Shown here piece by piece: positions 61,335 to 64,000 of a stretch of 64,000 bases of DNA. The notes beneath the pieces are model-generated. The model had not been told where the DNA came from. It searched no databases and saw nothing but the letters and a program-made list of their open reading frames with translations. The position numbers and the translations under genes were made by a program. Numbering within the stretch: position 1 is the stretch's first letter; the number at the start of each line of letters is the position of its first letter. Source of the DNA: Mesodorylaimus sp. YZB2_4 (Eukaryota > Nematoda > Enoplea > Dorylaimida > Dorylaimidae). The DNA lies in the NCBI GenBank assembly GCA_030248295.1, contig JASANH010000499.1, forward strand, positions 124,001-188,000, in the 5' to 3' direction.

Positions 61335-61817
61335 CATGGGATTCCTAAATCTATCGTACAGCGATTTGAAAGTTTCCAATCCTCTATTCGCCTTTGCCTC
61401 ATCCCTTTTCTTCTGCAAATGAAAAAACTTGCTGAAAGCGGAAGCTGAAAAACTTCAGCTTCCGCTTTGGCATCGCTATCATTATCCACGCACTCGTTCC
61501 AAATCGACCAGCTCGGTTGCGGCCGTTTGCCACTGGAATTAAGCTCGTAATACCACGACTCCACATTGTTCTTGCTCAAAAAATCTAATTACAGCCCAAC
61601 GTTGGAACTGCAATTCTTCGAGCTTACCTCTGCGTAAGGTACAAACCAGACTGATTCGTCAGTCTAAAGATATCGAACAAATATGTTGCATCTGCACCAT
61701 CGATCTTCATGGCCCTGATCACGTCGCTTTTCTTCGCATCCTGGCTTGCGTTCTGACCATCGACCAATTCACGTTCTGCTCCACCTGCGACAGTTTTGCA
61801 AAATTTCAGGGAAACAT
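61332..61817 (-). CDS. 3' part of an unrecognised gene, three exons
   Basis: The exons are 61628-61817 (after TTTTCTCCCAG), 61454-61574 (after TTTTTTGAG) and 61332-61412 (after CATTTGCAG). They join in frame with phases 2 and 0 and give about 131 residues to a stop at 61332-61334. The middle intron (61413-61453) is only 41 nt. The protein reads DGADATYLFDIFRLTNQSG, then WYYELNSSGKRPQPSWSIW, then a charged coiled-coil-like AEAEKKRDEAKANRG and FKSLYDRFRNPM. I recognise no family. Exon 1 here starts in phase 1, so at least one upstream exon is missing. A GTAAAT overlapping the ATG-TAA end could be a donor, in which case the gene continues further. Confidence 0.55.
61438..61465. repeat. Perfect 12-bp hairpin across a splice donor
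   Basis: GCGGAAGCTGAA (61438-61449) is complementary to 61454-61465, with a 4-nt loop. On the minus strand the exon ends at the end of the first stem strand, and the GTTT loop starts the intron. Confidence 0.85.
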
Positions 61818-62536
61818 CTGGGAGAAAAAAACGCAGTTTTCACTATTCTACATATATAACAAATACAAAGTCCAACAAACAGTATAAGAAGTCACAGAAA
61901 ATGCATAGTCCCCTTCAGACTAGCATCGCCAAACCAGGGGGTGGATCGGCCAGATCAGACAAGGACGCAGTGTCACAGACGCCAACTCCACCAATCTCGT
62001 ATTTTCTTCAGCGGATCGGGACCTGAATCTAGATCCTGGATCCGATCGGGATATAGGCCTTCAGCTTAGAGGACCGATTGAAAAGTTTTTTCAAATATTT
62101 TTTCATGGTTGTGGGGGGACCCATCGACTAAATTCACCCAATGTATCGTACTTCAAGGCTTCAGAGATGAATGCTGTTTTATGGACTCATACCAGCAGTG
62201 AAAAATCAGTATAAATGGTTTTCTAGCGGTGCTAGTGATTTAAGAGTTCTGATCTGATTATCTTGGTGGGACAGTGGTGTGACTTAGGGAAAGTATATGA
62301 AGGGCAATTTCAGCTGTTTGATAGAAAATTTTTAAAAAGGTTTGAGCGTAATAAAAATATTTTCCAGATCATATAGTTCCATCTACATCGGCTATACAAG
62401 AAGCGAGCGATTTTTTCCATTGGCTCATATTTACAATGAAATTGCGCTCTAACTCAACTCCGACTGTATTCTGATCGAAGCGTTGAGTGCAGTTGGTCGT
62501 CTGGTGTCTGATTGGCAGTAGCTACTACCATCTTTT
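61818..62536. other. No gene identified
   Basis: The missing 5' exons of the minus-strand gene may lie here, but I could not find a donor with the right phase and an open frame. Nothing else is evident. Confidence 0.35.
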
Positions 62537-62728
62537 TTGGGCGCTGATGGGCGAACGTACAATGCCCACGCAACTCGGCACCTTTCTCGGTTTGTGAGAT
62601 TCATTGGACTGCTCCACAATTATTCAGCTTTCGCGTTTGAGGGGTTCAACTGTATGATTACACGAATGGTTACGAGCTCCCACGGCACGAGTATCAAGGC
62701 GATTTGGAGAAGAAAAATTTATCGCTGA
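62537..62728 (+). pseudogene. CACTA/En-Spm-type transposase-associated fragment (DUF4218-like)
   Basis: The frame NAHATRHLSRFVRFIGLLHNY followed by SAFAFEGFNCMITRM resembles the DUF4218 region of CACTA elements (N.H...HL...V...G.L...S.F.FE..N..L). Only about 60 residues survive before a stop, with no flanking transposase, so it is a fossil. The identification rests on motif shape. Confidence 0.5.
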
Positions 62729-63649
62729 TTGGGTGAGAAATATTGGAGATGGACCTGGTAAGAAGGGAAACCCCTCGATTTCTGCAAGGGCGTAATTTCT
62801 TTGCTTTTTTTTATTTGATGCTTCTTTTATTGACCTTGTAAAAACTATCTGCAAGGAAAAAAATGGAATGGCTTTTGGAAAAGTTGGTGCAATCAAGCTA
62901 CTTTAAAAGCCAATACCAGGAAATTTCTCAGCTGCAGAAAAGGCACAAATTTCTGCAATGTTCCTCGATGTCAATATATCTGAAGTTTCCTGCTGTTCCA
63001 AAATCGAAATTAGGTACACCTTGATCCGGCCTCAGTCGGATGAAATAACCTCGAAATGGTGCACGTCGTAGGCGAAGTTTATTGTTTATGGAAGTTTATG
63101 TTTATTTTATGATTTGAAAAATTTTATTGTTTGATTAGAATTTGGCCACGGGCCTTCTCGAATCGAATGGAGAGCAATCGTTACCAAACTTCGTGTTCTC
63201 TATAAAACTTTGAGGATATCTTCAAAGTTTGAAGCGGTGTTACTTTGAAGTCAAATAGTCAAGTAGGACAGACCTTGAAGTTTGTAATACTTTAAAGTCT
63301 TTCCTGGAGATTACCGAAGATAGGAAACCTAGCTAATCTTCCCCCCCCCCCCCATTCTATCGTGATATGACCCCTGCTCAGGCTGGTTGCATCGTTGCTT
63401 CAAGGATTGATGCTTTCTCGAGACAGGAAGTACTTAAAAGAGCTCAATACAATAATTTTGTCGGCTCTTTCCAGAACTAAAGAATGATTGGCTATCACCT
63501 GTAGTTGGAGCAGAGATGGCAAAAACACTTTCAATGCACTAGAGGCTGGAAAACGTCGCTTCAGAAAAAAGTACCTATTGTACAGTATCACCAGTGCATT
63601 ATTTCTGCACCTCGAACTTAACCGCTCGTCATAACTGTGCCATTTACAT
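62729..63649. other. No gene identified
   Basis: AT-rich DNA with a C homopolymer run at about 63341-63353. Nothing to annotate. Confidence 0.4.
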
Positions 63650-63722
63650 GATCCTTGTGGTCGAGTCGGAATGATTTTCGTTTGCGCGCTGAAAGTTCCG
63701 GGTTCGAATCCCGGTGGTCCCA
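63650..63722 (+). pseudogene. tRNA-like relic
   Basis: An A box TGGTCGAGTCGG (63658-63669), a foldable D arm, a perfect T arm (CCGGGTTCGAATCCCGG) and a 3' end TGGTCCCA are present. The acceptor stem does not pair (5' GATCCTT), and the anticodon stem leaves a 9-nt loop, so it is not a normal tRNA. It is a tRNA pseudogene or SINE head. Confidence 0.55.
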
Positions 63723-64000
63723 TTTCTTTATCAAGAAAAAGCACGCGAATAAACACTGAAACTGAAACATGGAGTTGGTTGGTTTGGACTATTCTAAATG
63801 CACGAGTCTCGGTAAGACGGGTTCCTGGGCAAGGTTTCACCAAGTTACAAGCAATACAAGTCACACGTTCACAACTTACAAGCTCACAAGTTACCAGTCC
63901 ACAAACGACTCGCGTTTCACAAAAGTGAATGATCCATTGACAGCTCCTAGAGTTACAAAACTTGTTACGGGAGCACTAACAGGACTATTAGCAGTTCGCT

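Noticed and set aside
63650-63722. Functional tRNA gene
   Set aside because: The acceptor stem does not pair and the anticodon loop has nine bases.
1-64000. CRISPR arrays, bacterial operons, riboswitches or phage genes
   Set aside because: The tandem repeats present have no spacer structure, and the genes are spliced and eukaryotic in style.

Overview
This is a gene-poor, repeat-rich window of an animal nuclear genome. Genes are split by GT-AG introns with short T-rich acceptors, and some introns are very small (41 and 47 nt inferred). tRNA-derived SINE-like repeats, transposon fossils and several rhodopsin-class GPCRs are present, and there are no bacterial operons. One receptor resembles nematode srsx/srx chemoreceptors and two resemble the GnRH/AKH (gnrr) family, so an ecdysozoan, possibly a nematode or close relative, is the best guess. 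The sequence alone does not prove this.

Layout. 0-9 kb: a GTCACGG-ended nonautonomous DNA element (1035-1816), an A-rich tract, a small secreted-peptide gene (3324-3581), and a NERD-nuclease/SF1-helicase gene (5697-8242). 9-16 kb: a dead LINE reverse transcriptase (about 10092-11165), a SINE, a two-exon MADF-domain gene (13372-14186), and a near-perfect 1.6 kb palindrome (about 14295-15910). 18-23 kb: a composite element with 0.75-0.8 kb inverted arms around a gag remnant. 25-32 kb: a zinc-finger/coiled-coil gene (25022-26028), an FMRFamide-receptor-like GPCR (minus, 27791-28936) and a chemoreceptor-like GPCR (31387-32388). 36-42 kb: a GnRH-receptor-like GPCR (36039-37514), a TA-rich satellite and a second GTCACGG element. 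43.8-48.4 kb: a four-exon cysteine-rich secreted protein (minus), with repeats in its last intron. 50-54 kb: a broken MULE transposase, a 17-bp minisatellite and a second GnRH-receptor-like GPCR (minus). 55-59 kb: a four-exon gene (minus) coding for tandem OB-fold-like units. 61-64 kb: the 3' part of an unrecognised gene (minus), a CACTA-type fragment and a tRNA-like relic.

The exon models for the minus-strand genes at 43.8-48.4, 55-59 and 61.3-61.8 kb, and for the MADF and zinc-finger genes, are my own splice reconstructions. They rest on matching splice phases and continuous reading frames. The most interesting items are the pair of GnRH-receptor-like genes that both stop right after the TM7 NPxIYG motif, the OB-fold-repeat gene, the animal NERD-helicase, a splice donor sitting exactly in the loop of a perfect hairpin, and the two large inverted-repeat elements. 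The genes do not form an obvious pathway. The shared theme is peptide and chemosensory signalling (four GPCRs and one putative secreted peptide) embedded in transposon debris.
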